Numbered from the stretch's first letter, positions 47,589-56,816 are shown. The stretch is 64,000 bases of DNA from Mesobacillus harenae (GCF_013343715.1 NZ_JABUNR010000001.1:1-64000); one strand, 5' to 3'. The notes: generated by a model from the sequence alone, not told the origin. Program-made: numbers and translations.

Positions 47589-47622
47589 AAAGGGAACGAA
47601 TTAAATTTCGTTCTCTTTTTTC
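47589..47622 (+). terminator. tkt terminator
   Basis: AAAGGGAACGAA and TTTCGTTCTCTT pair with one G-T, followed by a T-run. Confidence 0.85.
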
Positions 47623-47821
47623 GTTCATCTACCTTCAGTCGCCCTATTAACACGGCCTCGTATTACCTCTGGTCCATATACCACTTTCACTTTTTTGTTA
47701 CGGAAAGTCATATAGAGGGTCTGTAATGGAGCAAGTAAAGAGTCAGCATTCGAGCAGGCCAAATTTCGCTGTGACAAATAAATTTTGAATGATATAATTA
47801 AAATTGTAAGAAAAGTATGAA

Positions 47822-47887
47822 TTCGACAGAATAAGTGCTATTTTTCAACATCTTTAGACATAAGTAATGATTAATATTCTCTATAAT
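47822..47887 (+). promoter_or_regulatory. sirA promoter with Spo0A box
   Basis: TTCGACA (47822-47828) is a perfect Spo0A box on the minus strand. TAGACA (47855-47860) and TATAAT (47882-47887) are separated by 21 nt, an over-long spacer known from Spo0A~P-activated promoters such as spoIIG. sirA of B. subtilis is a Spo0A~P target, which supports this reading. Confidence 0.65.
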
Positions 47888-47922
47888 TAAAGCAATAGAT
47901 TGCCTTTAAAGGAGGGGATCAT

Positions 47923-48363
47923 ATGAGATCCTATCAGCTTTATTTAATAGAAGAAGAAATCGCAGCTCATTATTTCGGCAGGGAACGGATGTTTATTCAG
48001 CTTTTTCAAGATTATGCACAAGCACGGGGTTCTCTGAAAAAGATCATCTCCAGACAAATTAATTATATTACCAGGCAGATTCCTGTTCTGCGCCTCCATC
48101 AGTTATTGCATCATCAATTGTCCCTTAGCAAGGATCTGCATGCTGAGCAAGGGGTTTATTATATTCGCAAAAATAGAGGAAAAAGTGTCGCAAGTTTAAA
48201 AACATTCGATCGATATATATTAGTTGAATCTGACGGAAATGTGGATGCAGAAACTGCTTTTTTTGAAGTGCTTAGGAAATGCGAAAGCTCTTTTCTTGCA
48301 ATTGATATTGATAGCAGCCGCTGCGGCTGGCTTAAACCTATTAAAGAAAGAAAATATGTTTAA
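47923..48363 (+). CDS. sirA: Sporulation inhibitor of replication SirA
   Basis: A 146-residue protein that binds DnaA domain I and blocks new replication rounds at sporulation onset. It aligns with B. subtilis SirA (YneE) at both ends (YLIEEEIAAHYFGRE; AFFEVLRKCESSFLAIDIDS; GWLKPIKERKYV). AAAGGAGGGGATC precedes the ATG. A Spo0A-box promoter is just upstream. yneF follows. Confidence 0.93.
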   Translation: MRSYQLYLIEEEIAAHYFGRERMFIQLFQDYAQARGSLKKIISRQINYITRQIPVLRLHQLLHHQLSLSKDLHAEQGVYYIRKNRGKSVASLKTFDRYILVESDGNVDAETAFFEVLRKCESSFLAIDIDSSRCGWLKPIKERKYV

Positions 48364-48453
48364 ATAAAATGCGAGAAAAAGACTCGCAAATATTGTATAA
48401 TAACTTTTGGTTTAGTACACTGTATGTTAGACAACACGAAGGAGGAAGTTTTT

Positions 48454-48669
48454 ATGTGGCAACTCGTTCTAGTGGGTATCCTGGCTCTTATCGCCGGTGT
48501 CGCACTAGGATTTTTCATTGCTCGCCGATATATGATGAGCTATTTGAAGAAAAATCCGCCAATTAATGAACAAATGCTTAAAATGATGATGATGCAAATG
48601 GGTATGAAGCCATCTCAGAAAAAGATTAATCAAATGATGAGCGCAATGAATAAACAGCAAGACAAATAA
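48454..48669 (+). CDS. yneF: YneF, UPF0154 membrane protein
   Basis: A 71-residue protein with one N-terminal span ([20 protein letters not shown]) and a conserved tail ([20 protein letters not shown] ... [13 protein letters not shown]). Function unknown. ATG 48454 follows AAGGAGGAAG; the frame open from 48424 is not conserved. Confidence 0.95.
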   Translation: MWQLVLVGILALIAGVALGFFIARRYMMSYLKKNPPINEQMLKMMMMQMGMKPSQKKINQMMSAMNKQQDK

Positions 48670-48682
48670 TCCTTTTATCACT

Positions 48683-48733
48683 AAAAAACCACTTTTTTCT
48701 GTGAAAGATAAGCAGAAAAGGGTGGTTTTTTTG
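48683..48733 (+). terminator. yneF terminator
   Basis: AAAAAACCACTTTTTTCTG and CAGAAAAGGGTGGTTTTTT pair with few mismatches and end in a T-run. Confidence 0.85.
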
Positions 48734-48858
48734 CATTTCATTCGCTGGTCAAACTTTACATGAATCACGGTAAAGAGTGGTTTTGGAGCTGTTCTTTTTG
48801 TTTAAACGATGTTCAATGGGGTATCGGTAAATAAAATTTTAGAACCAAGGAGGCAGAA

Positions 48859-49083
48859 ATGAGGGCATTGGCTTTATTAGAAGTTATCTTAGTTGGTTAC
48901 TTATTGTATTCAATCATTAAATTGATTGTAATTTTCACGACTGATGGAGTTTTTTCTATGATATTTGTATTTGCAGAAATGTCTTTTACCCTTACTTTGG
49001 TAACTTTATTAACTATAATTGTGGATGTTTGGAGAGTAAGGAAAAGGAACAATTTAATAAGAAAGGGAAAGTTACAGTATTAG
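48859..49083 (+). CDS. Small hypothetical membrane protein
   Basis: A 74-residue protein with two spans (LLEVILVGYLLYSIIKLIVI and SFTLTLVTLLTIIVDVW) and a basic C-terminus (RVRKRNNLIRKGK). AACCAAGGAGGCAG before the ATG is a strong ribosome-binding site. I know no family. It sits where short ynz-type genes lie in B. subtilis, but is not clearly one of them. Confidence 0.65.
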   Translation: MRALALLEVILVGYLLYSIIKLIVIFTTDGVFSMIFVFAEMSFTLTLVTLLTIIVDVWRVRKRNNLIRKGKLQY

Positions 49084-49600
49084 TATAATTGCTTCTTCTT
49101 TATTTTAGGTAAAAGTGGATAGAATAAAAAAACCTAGGAGAAATAATGAAAAACAAATAAGATGTTGTAGACTGCCTCCAAGCCGCACTATTTGAAGAGT
49201 AAAGAACCTAGTGCTGGAATGGTGGCAAAAAGCAAATATGACAACCAGCAAAATCGGCATAAGGACTACGTAAGCGGTTATTGAGAAGCAAATATGTAAC
49301 GATTTAAGAAAATAAGAAAAATGGTTGGTCCTCATGATTAGATAAGGATAGCCTTTCTACTTAAAAGTGTTTGTAAACCTTAGAGCAGCGTGTATCCTCT
49401 TAAAGTAATTACCTATACACCATCATTGTGTTCCTTCTTTAGTCATTCATAACACCAGTATGCACTCAGTTATCTGGGTGTTTTTTTATGAGAAAGAAGA
49501 TCTTATAAACATGCTGCAGCTTAATCTTCCTTATTTTTCAAATTTTTGTTAAACTATTTAGGCATTTATAAATCGGGCTCTGCTTTATTCGGAGGATTGT
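49084..49600. other. Long leader region with internal terminator before the ABC exporter
   Basis: No supported gene. A hairpin AACACCAG/CTGGGTGTT (49451-49458, 49474-49482) followed by TTTTTT stands about 115 bases before the exporter start, with no gene directly before it. bmrCD of B. subtilis is controlled by a leader with a terminator, so this may be an attenuator. Tiny frames in front of it (for example a 6-codon ATG frame at 49320) have no clear ribosome-binding site. Confidence 0.4.
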
Positions 49601-51349
49601 ATGAGAGTATTTTTAGATTTAATGTGGTATTTTAAGCAGGAAAAATCAGCATACATATCAGGTATTATCATGCTGCTGGTTGTGGCCTTTATTCAGCTTG
49701 CCCCGCCGCGGATTATCGGGATCGTAGTCGATGAAATTGCCCAGGGGACATTGACAGGTGCCGGGCTGCTGAAATGGATCGGTATTCTAATCATCGCGGC
49801 CATTTTGATGTATTCGCTGCGGTATTACTGGCGTATCAAGATTTTTGGCTCTGCTGTTAAACTGGCAAGATTACTTAGAAATCAGTTATACAATCATTTT
49901 ACCAATATGTCTCAAGCCTTTTATCAGAAGCGGAGGACAGGGGACTTGATGGCCCATTCAACAAACGACCTTCAGGCAATTCAGCAAACGGCTGGCCTCG
50001 GAGTTCTTACTCTATTCGATTCCTTGGCGACGGGCGGCTTTGTAATAGTGGCCATGGCAACGACGATTAGCTGGAAGCTTACTTTGATCTGTCTGATCCC
50101 GCTGCCGCTGATGGCATTTTTAACGAGCTGGTATGGGACCATGCTTCACAGAGAATTTCATCAAGCACAAGAGGCGTTCTCGTCACTGAATGATAAAACT
50201 CAGGAAAGCATCACAGGGATTAAAGTGATTAAAACGTTCGGACAAGAGAAAGAGGATATTGAGGATTTTCGTAAGCAATCGGAGGATGTCGTTAATAAAA
50301 ACGTAAAGGTAGCAAAGATCGATTCTTTATTTGACCCAACCATCTCCATCATCGTGGGTATTTCTTTTTTCTTGTCAATTGCCTTTGGGTCACGGTATGT
50401 TTTAAACGGTGAATTGACAATCGGACAGCTGATTTCATTCACAGCCTATCTCAGTTTATTAATTTGGCCGATGCTGGCGTTTGGCTGGCTCTTTAATATC
50501 GTAGAACGGGGCAGGGCGTCTTATGATCGCGTAAAAACATTGCTCTCGGTAAGAGTAGATATTCAAGATCAGAAGGATGCATTGGATATCGTGCCAAGTG
50601 GGGACATTCAATTCAGTGTTGAAAAGTTTGTGTATCCTAATGAAACGGATTCAGTGCTTAAGAACATAAACTTCACCATCAAAAGAGGAGAAACCCTTGG
50701 AATTGTAGGCAAAACAGGGGCAGGAAAAACGACGCTGCTAAAGCTGCTAATTCGGCAGTTTGAAGGGTATGAAGGGGATATCAGAGTAGGGGGGCGTTCG
50801 ATTTCTTCGTATAAGTTAGAAAAACTGAGAGAAGCGATTGGATATGTCCCTCAAGACCATTTTCTCTTTTCAGCTACAGTAGGTGAAAACATCGCTTTTG
50901 CGCAGGCAGATGCGTCCCAGGAAACGATACATGAAGCAGCCAAGGTGGCGTATATCCATGAAGATATTCTTGAATTTACAGATGGCTATAAAACGGTTGT
51001 CGGGGAGCGCGGTGTATCTCTTTCAGGTGGCCAGAAGCAAAGGATTTCGATTGCCAGGGCACTGTTAATGAATCCTGAAATTTTGATTCTCGATGATTCT
51101 TTATCCGCTGTAGATGCCAAAACTGAGGAAGCCATCCTCTCAAAGCTGAAACAAAACCGGACGAATAAAACGACGATCATTACCGCCCATCGGCTCAGCG
51201 CAATTCAGCATGCAAATCTGATTATTGTTCTCGATGACGGGGAAGTAATCGAAAAAGGCACTCATAAAGAACTGCTCCAAAACAACGGCTGGTATAAGGA
51301 TATGTATTATAGACAGCAGCTCGAGGAGATCGTTGAGCATGGAGGATAA
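49601..51349 (+). CDS. Heterodimeric ABC exporter subunit, BmrC-like
   Basis: A 582-residue half-transporter: six-span membrane domain (1-320) and nucleotide-binding domain (340-582). Walker A GKTGAGKTT, signature LSGGQKQR, and Walker B ILILDDSLSAVD with Asp in place of the catalytic Glu, so its own ATP site is degenerate as in BmrC/YheI. It should pair with the next gene product to export drugs or lipids. GGAGGATTGT precedes the ATG. The pair is not at this place in B. subtilis. Confidence 0.88.
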   Translation: MRVFLDLMWYFKQEKSAYISGIIMLLVVAFIQLAPPRIIGIVVDEIAQGTLTGAGLLKWIGILIIAAILMYSLRYYWRIKIFGSAVKLARLLRNQLYNHFTNMSQAFYQKRRTGDLMAHSTNDLQAIQQTAGLGVLTLFDSLATGGFVIVAMATTISWKLTLICLIPLPLMAFLTSWYGTMLHREFHQAQEAFSSLNDKTQESITGIKVIKTFGQEKEDIEDFRKQSEDVVNKNVKVAKIDSLFDPTISIIVGISFFLSIAFGSRYVLNGELTIGQLISFTAYLSLLIWPMLAFGWLFNIVERGRASYDRVKTLLSVRVDIQDQKDALDIVPSGDIQFSVEKFVYPNETDSVLKNINFTIKRGETLGIVGKTGAGKTTLLKLLIRQFEGYEGDIRVGGRSISSYKLEKLREAIGYVPQDHFLFSATVGENIAFAQADASQETIHEAAKVAYIHEDILEFTDGYKTVVGERGVSLSGGQKQRISIARALLMNPEILILDDSLSAVDAKTEEAILSKLKQNRTNKTTIITAHRLSAIQHANLIIVLDDGEVIEKGTHKELLQNNGWYKDMYYRQQLEEIVEHGG

Positions 51350-51353
51350 AGGA

Positions 51354-53150
51354 ATGGAAAAGATACCTGTTATGAACGGAAAGGACCAGCGAAAAGTTTT
51401 ATTCCGATTGCTAGCCTATGCGAAACCGCATAAGAAAACGATATCAATCGCGTTTGGCCTTTTGTTGCTGACCACAATTGGAGACATACTTGGCCCGATC
51501 TTAATAAAGATCTTTCTTGATGATTATCTGACACCGCGAAATCTTGCGGTTGAACCAATTGTGATGCTGGCAGCGGTTTATTTGGGGATTCAAATTATGA
51601 ATGTGCTTGTGTCTTATTTTCAGCTTCTGTCCTTTCAAAAAATAGCTTTAAAAATTATTCAGCAATTAAGGATTGATGTTTTTTCAAAAGTGCAGTCGCT
51701 TGGCCTTAAGTACTTTGATAAAACACCGGCCGGTGCAGTTGTTTCAAGGGTGACGAATGACACAGAAGCGATAAAAGATATGTTTGTAACAGTTATTGTT
51801 ACGTTTATTCAGGGAGTGTTCCTGCTAACAGGAATTTTTGTGGCGATGTTTATTTTGAATGCCAAGTTAGCTTTTTTCTGTCTGTCTATTTTGCCGATCA
51901 TTTTTATGATAATGAGAACGTATCGAAAATACAGCTCAGTGTTTTATCAGGAAATGCGAGAAAGGCTGAGTCAGCTGAATGCAAAGCTGAGCGAAAGCCT
52001 ACAGGGGATGGGTATGATTCAGGTATTTCGCCAGGAACAGAGGCTGCGTGATGAATTCGGGGAAATAAACCAGAAACATTATATGTCCGGCGTAAGAAAC
52101 ATTAAAATCGACGGATTGCTATTGCGTCCAGCAATTGACCTTGTTTATATTTTCGCTTTAATTCTAGTGCTGAGCTTCTTCGGAGTTAACTCGTTTGATC
52201 ATGCAATAGAAATCGGTGTCCTATACGCCTTTATCAACTATCTTGACCGATTTTTCGAGCCGGTTAACAATATGATGATGCGCTTATCAATGTACCAGCA
52301 GGCAATTGTTTCTGCATCTCGAGTGTTTAAGCTGCTGGATGACGAAGCACTGGCGCCGCAACAGACAATCGTAGCTGGCGCTGCGATTAAGGAAGCTAAG
52401 ATTGAGGTTAAAAATTTAAGCTTTTCCTATGACGGCAAGCGAGACGTTCTCAAAAATATCAGTTTTACAGCAGAACCTGGACAAACAGTAGCTCTCGTTG
52501 GCCACACAGGCAGCGGAAAGAGCTCGATCATTAACCTCTTAATGAGATTCTATGAATTTGAGCGGGGGGATATTTTGATCGATGGAAATTCGATAAAGAG
52601 TATCCCAGAAAAGGATTTGCGTACGAAAATGGGTCTTGTGCTCCAGGATCCTTTCCTGTTTTATGGCACGATAAAAGACAACATCCGCCTGCATAATGAA
52701 GCCCTAACAGATCAGGAAATCGTTAATGCCGCAGAGTTTGTTCAGGCTGACCAGTTTATAAACAAACTAGATGGAACTTATGGGCACCAGGTGGTTGAAA
52801 GAGGATCAACTTTATCAAGTGGGCAGCGCCAGCTGGTTGCGTTTGCACGTACGATAGCCGCCAATCCGAAAATCCTCATCCTTGATGAGGCTACAGCTAA
52901 TATTGATACAGAAACGGAAGAAGCTATTCAAATTGCTTTGGAAAAGATGCGCAAAGGGCGAACAACAATTGCGATCGCTCACCGGCTTTCTACGATTCAG
53001 GATGCAGATTTAATTCTCGTTCTGCATCAAGGTGAAATCATTGAGCAGGGAAATCACCAGGAGCTTTTGGGGAAACAGGGGCTTTATCATAAAATGTATC
53101 TCCTTCAAAACAGTACGGCAGAGAGGGTTGAGGACGCTGTCGGCTCTTAG
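51354..53150 (+). CDS. Heterodimeric ABC exporter subunit, BmrD-like
   Basis: A 598-residue half-transporter. Membrane domain in the first 335 residues, then Walker A GHTGSGKSS, an altered signature LSSGQRQL (Ser for Gly) and Walker B ILILDEATANID with the catalytic Glu. The combination of a normal Glu here and Asp in the partner gives the one-active-site asymmetry of BmrCD. ATG 51354 is 4 bases after the partner stop and 8 bases after GGAGG; the frame also extends to TTG 51333. Confidence 0.88.
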   Translation: MEKIPVMNGKDQRKVLFRLLAYAKPHKKTISIAFGLLLLTTIGDILGPILIKIFLDDYLTPRNLAVEPIVMLAAVYLGIQIMNVLVSYFQLLSFQKIALKIIQQLRIDVFSKVQSLGLKYFDKTPAGAVVSRVTNDTEAIKDMFVTVIVTFIQGVFLLTGIFVAMFILNAKLAFFCLSILPIIFMIMRTYRKYSSVFYQEMRERLSQLNAKLSESLQGMGMIQVFRQEQRLRDEFGEINQKHYMSGVRNIKIDGLLLRPAIDLVYIFALILVLSFFGVNSFDHAIEIGVLYAFINYLDRFFEPVNNMMMRLSMYQQAIVSASRVFKLLDDEALAPQQTIVAGAAIKEAKIEVKNLSFSYDGKRDVLKNISFTAEPGQTVALVGHTGSGKSSIINLLMRFYEFERGDILIDGNSIKSIPEKDLRTKMGLVLQDPFLFYGTIKDNIRLHNEALTDQEIVNAAEFVQADQFINKLDGTYGHQVVERGSTLSSGQRQLVAFARTIAANPKILILDEATANIDTETEEAIQIALEKMRKGRTTIAIAHRLSTIQDADLILVLHQGEIIEQGNHQELLGKQGLYHKMYLLQNSTAERVEDAVGS

Positions 53151-53213
53151 AAAAACACTTAGGCTAAGAACGGAAATTTTAAGAATCGGCAGTAATGAAA
53201 GTGAGGTGCGTAG

Positions 53214-53381
53214 ATGATCAATATTGGTGATATTATTTTCCAGTTAATCGCAATCATTATTCCTGTTCTATCCATTGCAGCAGTTGTATTTTTCATTCGT
53301 TCTTCAAAGAAGAAGACCGAACAGCTAGATAGAATTGAGGAAAAGTTAGACAGAGCAATAGAGAGAACAATAGGCAAGTAA
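53214..53381 (+). CDS. DUF4083-like small membrane protein
   Basis: A 55-residue protein: one membrane span (IIFQLIAIIIPVLSIAAVVF) then a short coiled coil (KKKTEQLDRIEEKLDRAIER). This fits DUF4083. Function unknown. GTGAGGTGCG precedes the ATG. It follows the ABC exporter by 63 bases and may be in its transcript. Confidence 0.7.
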   Translation: MINIGDIIFQLIAIIIPVLSIAAVVFFIRSSKKKTEQLDRIEEKLDRAIERTIGK

Positions 53382-53443
53382 ACGATACTCAGAATCTTTA
53401 CAGCTGCTATGAGCTAGTTTAGGTTTACCTAGTCCTTAAAAGC

Positions 53444-53480
53444 AAAAACAGCTAGACGCTTCTGGCGTTAAGCTGTTTTT
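53444..53480. terminator. Bidirectional terminator
   Basis: AAAAACAGCT (53444-53453) and AGCTGTTTTT (53471-53480) with an inner GACGC/GCGTT pairing. A- and T-runs on both sides suit the plus-strand exporter operon and the minus-strand Spo0E-like gene. Confidence 0.82.
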
Positions 53481-53649
53481 AATGGCTTATTATTTTTTTT
53501 ATATAGATGCGATTGTATTCGTTCAAAAGACGGTCGAGCTCCTGGCTATGATAGATGGCGGCATTGGAATTCAGTCCGTTTTTCGATACAACTTGAAATA
53601 ACTCGGAGCGCTTCTTTTCAATCAACGTGATGAGTTCTTGTTTTGACAA
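53479..53649 (-). CDS. Spo0E-like aspartyl-phosphate phosphatase
   Basis: A 56-residue helical hairpin: LSKQELITLIEKKRSELFQ, loop GLNSNAAI, then SQELDRLLNEYNR with the Spo0E-family SQELD signature. It is expected to dephosphorylate Spo0A~P. I chose the TTG at 53649, behind GGAAAGGA. The longer frame from ATG 53709 has no ribosome-binding site, and the likely promoter lies inside it. A Spo0A box overlaps that promoter. Confidence 0.8.
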   Translation of the reverse strand: MSKQELITLIEKKRSELFQVVSKNGLNSNAAIYHSQELDRLLNEYNRIYIKKIISH

Positions 53650-53675
53650 GGCTGAAATTCCTTTCCTGTTTATAG

Positions 53676-53700
53676 TAGAACCGAACGGACTAATGTCGAA
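53676..53700 (-). promoter_or_regulatory. Promoter of Spo0E-like gene with overlapping Spo0A box
   Basis: On the minus strand TTCGACA (53700-53694) carries both a -35-like TCGACA and a perfect Spo0A box (TGTCGAA on the plus strand). TACTAT follows after 16 nt. The layout suggests direct Spo0A control. Confidence 0.45.
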
Positions 53701-53964
53701 TCGTGTCATAATTTATGTAAATTCAATATAAAACTGGAAAATTTGTTAACACTCTACCAAGTATATAGGAATTGAGATTGAATATCAAAAGAAAAATGAA
53801 TGAAACTTCCGATTAGAAGAATTTATTATTAAAAAACATATAGATATAGTAGTAATGGAAAAAACTTACCCTGTTTACGAAATGTTCACAGCTTGTCTAT
53901 TCTCTTTTATCTAAGGTATTGTTAGAATGTAAACGAATCGATGTAGGATGTAGGAGTTGTTTAA

Positions 53965-54672
53965 ATGAGTGATTTGAATGTGTTATTGGCCTTTGGGGCA
54001 GGCTTTTTAAGCTTTATCTCGCCTTGCTGTCTTCCATTGTATCCAGCTTTTCTTTCATATATTACGGGAATGTCTGTAGGAGAGCTGAAAAATGAAAATG
54101 CGATGATGCAGAGGCGAAGCATGCTGCATACGTTATTCTTTCTACTTGGCTTTTCGGTCATATTCATCGCAATTGGATTTGGAACTAGCTTTGTTGGAAG
54201 CTTTTTCAAGCAATATCAAGATCTGATCCGCCAGCTTGGCGCTATTTTTATTGTTGTATTTGGTCTAATGGTTGTTGGTGTGTTTAAACCAGAGTTCCTT
54301 ATGAAGGACCGTAAGCTTGAATTTAAAAATCGTCCGTCAGGCTACTTTGGTTCTAGTTTAATCGGGATGGCATTTGCAGCAGGCTGGACGCCGTGCACAG
54401 GACCTATTTTGGCATCAGTCATATTGCTAGCAGGCTCAAACCCAGGGTCAGGCATGCTTTATATGATTGCATACATATTAGGATTCGCCATTCCATTCTT
54501 TGTCCTTTCCTTCTTTATTGGTAAAATGCAATGGATCCGTAAAAACAATGTGAAAATCATGAAATTCGGCGGCTATATTATGATTGTTCTTGGAATCATG
54601 TTATTCTTCGACTGGATGAATAAGATTATTCAATGGCTGTCACCGCTATTTGGCGGTTTTACAGGATTTTAA
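53965..54672 (+). CDS. ccdA: Cytochrome c biogenesis protein CcdA
   Basis: A 235-residue polytopic thiol transporter that carries reducing power across the membrane for cytochrome c maturation and spore cortex formation. The two redox cysteines sit in [13 protein letters not shown] near residue 22 and [11 protein letters not shown] near 140. Six spans are evident. TAGGAGTTG precedes the ATG. The order ccdA-yneI-ccdC is conserved in Bacillus. Confidence 0.96.
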   Translation: MSDLNVLLAFGAGFLSFISPCCLPLYPAFLSYITGMSVGELKNENAMMQRRSMLHTLFFLLGFSVIFIAIGFGTSFVGSFFKQYQDLIRQLGAIFIVVFGLMVVGVFKPEFLMKDRKLEFKNRPSGYFGSSLIGMAFAAGWTPCTGPILASVILLAGSNPGSGMLYMIAYILGFAIPFFVLSFFIGKMQWIRKNNVKIMKFGGYIMIVLGIMLFFDWMNKIIQWLSPLFGGFTGF

Positions 54673-54820
54673 TCCCCAAGAAATCCCGATTACAAGAGCA
54701 CAATGATCCTTTTCTTTTAAAGAATTGTGTTTAAATTTCTAATAACAGCCTAATATCGTATATAATAGAGAAGAAGTTTGAAATCGAGATAATAGTCACT
54801 GCAGTTGGGAGGATCTTGTG

Positions 54821-55180
54821 ATGGCCAGAGTTTTAATAGTAGACGATGCCAAATTTATGAGAATTACGCTTAGTAACATTTTGAAGAAAGCGAACCATGA
54901 AGTGGCTGGCGAGGCAGAAAATGGCCTCGAAGCAGTACGTCTATATCGTGAGTTAAAGCCTGATATCGTAACAATGGACATAACGATGCCAGAAATGAGC
55001 GGCTTAGATGCTGTAAGAGAAATTAAAATCATCGATCCCGACGCTAAGATTATTATGTGCTCAGCCATGGGCCAGCAGAAGGTGGTTGTCGAAGCCATTG
55101 AAGCTGGTGCAAAAGACTTTATCGTAAAACCGTTTGATGAGAGCCTTGTGCTCGAATCAATAGATAAAGTACTGGGTTAA
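54821..55180 (+). CDS. yneI: YneI, CheY-like response regulator
   Basis: A 119-residue single receiver domain: D8-D9, phosphoacceptor D53 (DIVTMDITMPE), CSAMGQ and VKPF. TTGGGAGGATC precedes ATG 54821; the GTG at 54818 is less likely. It sits between ccdA and ccdC as in B. subtilis. TATAAT at 54761-54766 may be its -10 element. Confidence 0.92.
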   Translation: MARVLIVDDAKFMRITLSNILKKANHEVAGEAENGLEAVRLYRELKPDIVTMDITMPEMSGLDAVREIKIIDPDAKIIMCSAMGQQKVVVEAIEAGAKDFIVKPFDESLVLESIDKVLG

Positions 55181-55354
55181 GCATACGCCATTTAAGCGCA
55201 GTCTTAAATGGCATTATTTTTGACAACAAACAGAATTATTCATACAGCCACCCGTTCCGTTTGTTCCGGATGCAGGATTCCATAGGTGCTTTCGGTCCCT
55301 TCAGGTTTAGGCTATAATAATAGTGTTAATTTAATTGATAAAGGATGAATCGTT

Positions 55355-55843
55355 ATGGACTGGGTACTTATGTCTTCGATTGGAGCGATCGGCATGGCTG
55401 TTTTTGTCATGTTTATGCGAATGAAAGCCGCGAAAAGACCGGCAACAGCCAGAAAAATAATCCTGCCGCCAATCTTTATGAGTACAGGTGCCTTGATGTT
55501 TCTGTTCCCGATGTTCCGGGTTGCCCCATTGCAGATAGCTGAAGCGCTTCTTGTTGGAATGCTTTTTTCGATACTGCTGATTCGAACCTCTAAATTTGAA
55601 ATACGTGATAATGATATTTACCTGCAAAGATCAAAGGCCTTTTTGTTTATTTTAGTAGGCCTCCTGGTTGTCCGTGTTATTGCGAAAACAATATTGAGTG
55701 CAACAATCGATATCGGGGAACTGGGCGGAATGTTCTGGATCCTCGCCTTTGGGATGATTGTGCCATGGCGCATTGCAATGTACCTGCAATTTAAAAAGAT
55801 CCATCAAGAGCTGCGCGGTACAGAAAGCACTAGTACAGTATAA
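55355..55843 (+). CDS. ccdC: CcdC family membrane protein (YneJ)
   Basis: A 162-residue protein with five hydrophobic segments (VLMSSIGAIGMAVFVMF, ILPPIFMSTGALMFLFPMF, IAEALLVGMLFSILLI, AFLFILVGLLVVRVI and GGMFWILAFGMIVPW). This is the CcdC/DUF1453 family encoded next to ccdA. CcdC is not essential for cytochrome c formation in B. subtilis; role unknown. AAAGGATGAATC precedes the ATG. A terminator follows. Confidence 0.9.
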   Translation: MDWVLMSSIGAIGMAVFVMFMRMKAAKRPATARKIILPPIFMSTGALMFLFPMFRVAPLQIAEALLVGMLFSILLIRTSKFEIRDNDIYLQRSKAFLFILVGLLVVRVIAKTILSATIDIGELGGMFWILAFGMIVPWRIAMYLQFKKIHQELRGTESTSTV

Positions 55844-55877
55844 GCCTCCTGCTGTACATAATAATGAATGCATCAAA

Positions 55878-55909
55878 AAAAGAGCTTGGATTCCTCCAAG
55901 CTCTTTCTT
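55878..55909 (+). terminator. ccdC terminator
   Basis: AAAGAGCTTGGA and TCCAAGCTCTTT form a 12-bp stem with a short loop. Confidence 0.82.
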
Positions 55910-55925
55910 AATAGATAAGTTGACT

Positions 55926-56003
55926 CTTGTCTAGCACCCGATGAAGTCAAAAAATGACTCACCGGCTGGACCTCTTGCGTAGCAAGGCTGTTCAAGGACT
56001 CGA
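55926..56003. repeat. Truncated CTCCAGCGCC-type repeat
   Basis: TGTCTAGCACCCGATGAAGTC and CTGTTCAAGGACTCG resemble the interior of the repeat at 8709-8836 (TGATGAAGTCAAAGAACGACT; GGGGCTGTTCAAGG). Confidence 0.45.
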
Positions 56004-56010
56004 GTATTTC

Positions 56011-56211
56011 TTATATTTCCGTATCCTTTGGGATCAGCCAGTCAGCGATCAGATAGCCAATTAAACAAGGGAGAACAGCTGTGAATAGGGCTAAAGCCAC
56101 AAAGGCAAGCCTAGCAATCGTAGGGTCAATACCAATATAGTCGGCCACCCCGGCCATCACACCGCTCATTTTTTTATCAGTTGTAGATTTTGTTAATCTC
56201 TTAGTCAGCAA
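56011..56211 (-). CDS. PspC-domain membrane protein
   Basis: A 66-residue PspC domain: LTKSTTDKKMSGVMAGVADY with IGIDPTIARLAFVALAL, then a second span ending LIADWLIPKD. PspC proteins belong to envelope-stress systems; here it stands alone. AAAGGAGTGG precedes the start. It is followed on the same strand by the repeat at 55926-56003. Confidence 0.88.
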   Translation of the reverse strand: MLTKRLTKSTTDKKMSGVMAGVADYIGIDPTIARLAFVALALFTAVLPCLIGYLIADWLIPKDTEI

Positions 56212-56255
56212 ATCACCACTCCTTTTCCCTCAGGCACTCCTCTTTCTATCTGTTA

Positions 56256-56681
56256 TTAAAAGAGATATTCATAAGGCTCTACGCTAATGCTTTTTTCATC
56301 CAGCCTTTTACGCAAAAATTTATGGTCTCTCTTTGGCGTCGCTAAAATATAGCCGCGAATGACTAAATCCTGGGTGATTACCGAAGCTTTTTCCTCAAGG
56401 GCAAGCTGGCCGATTCTCCCAGCAATTTTATGTCGGGCCACATCGCGGAATAGCTCAGGTACCGGACTCACTAATTCCTCAAGCAGCTCTTTCTGCTCAT
56501 TTGTCCAGAGATGCCGGGTTTCATTTACATAATGCTCTTCCCAGTCCATATCCGACTTGCCATCTTCCTTTGGCAGCTTTTTTAAAAATTTCCTGAACAT
56601 GAAATATCCGCCAATCGCAAACAAACCGATCAGCACAAATCCCCATGCAACTATAAACCACATAAACTCTGCACTTGGCAT
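56256..56681 (-). CDS. yneK: YneK, DUF2621 family protein
   Basis: A 141-residue protein with an N-terminal membrane span (FMWFIVAWGFVLIGLFAIGGY) and a cytoplasmic domain (DMDWEEHYVNETRHLW; VSPVPELFRDVARHKIAGRIG; LVIRGYILATPKRDH). It matches YneK by sequence and by place after ccdC. Function unknown. ATG 56681 follows GCAGGTGA; the GTG five codons earlier overlaps that site. Confidence 0.9.
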   Translation of the reverse strand: MPSAEFMWFIVAWGFVLIGLFAIGGYFMFRKFLKKLPKEDGKSDMDWEEHYVNETRHLWTNEQKELLEELVSPVPELFRDVARHKIAGRIGQLALEEKASVITQDLVIRGYILATPKRDHKFLRKRLDEKSISVEPYEYLF

Positions 56682-56787
56682 TTTATTCACCTGCACTATC
56701 CCTTTTTCTACTGTCCCTATTATAGACCTCCTACAAAGGTTTCATCAAGCTTTGAAAAGCTGTCACATATTATGCAGGCATAATACC

Positions 56788-56816
56788 TTGTAAAACATTA
56801 TAATCAGAAGTATAAT
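56788..56816 (+). promoter_or_regulatory. Candidate selC promoter
   Basis: TTGTAA (56788-56793), 17 nt, TATAAT (56811-56816), about 16 bases before the tRNA. A second TATAAT lies at 56799-56804. Confidence 0.5.

Noticed and set aside
49105..49335. Hydrophobic 76-codon minus-strand frame
   Set aside because: No ribosome-binding site; hydrophobicity comes from AT-rich composition.
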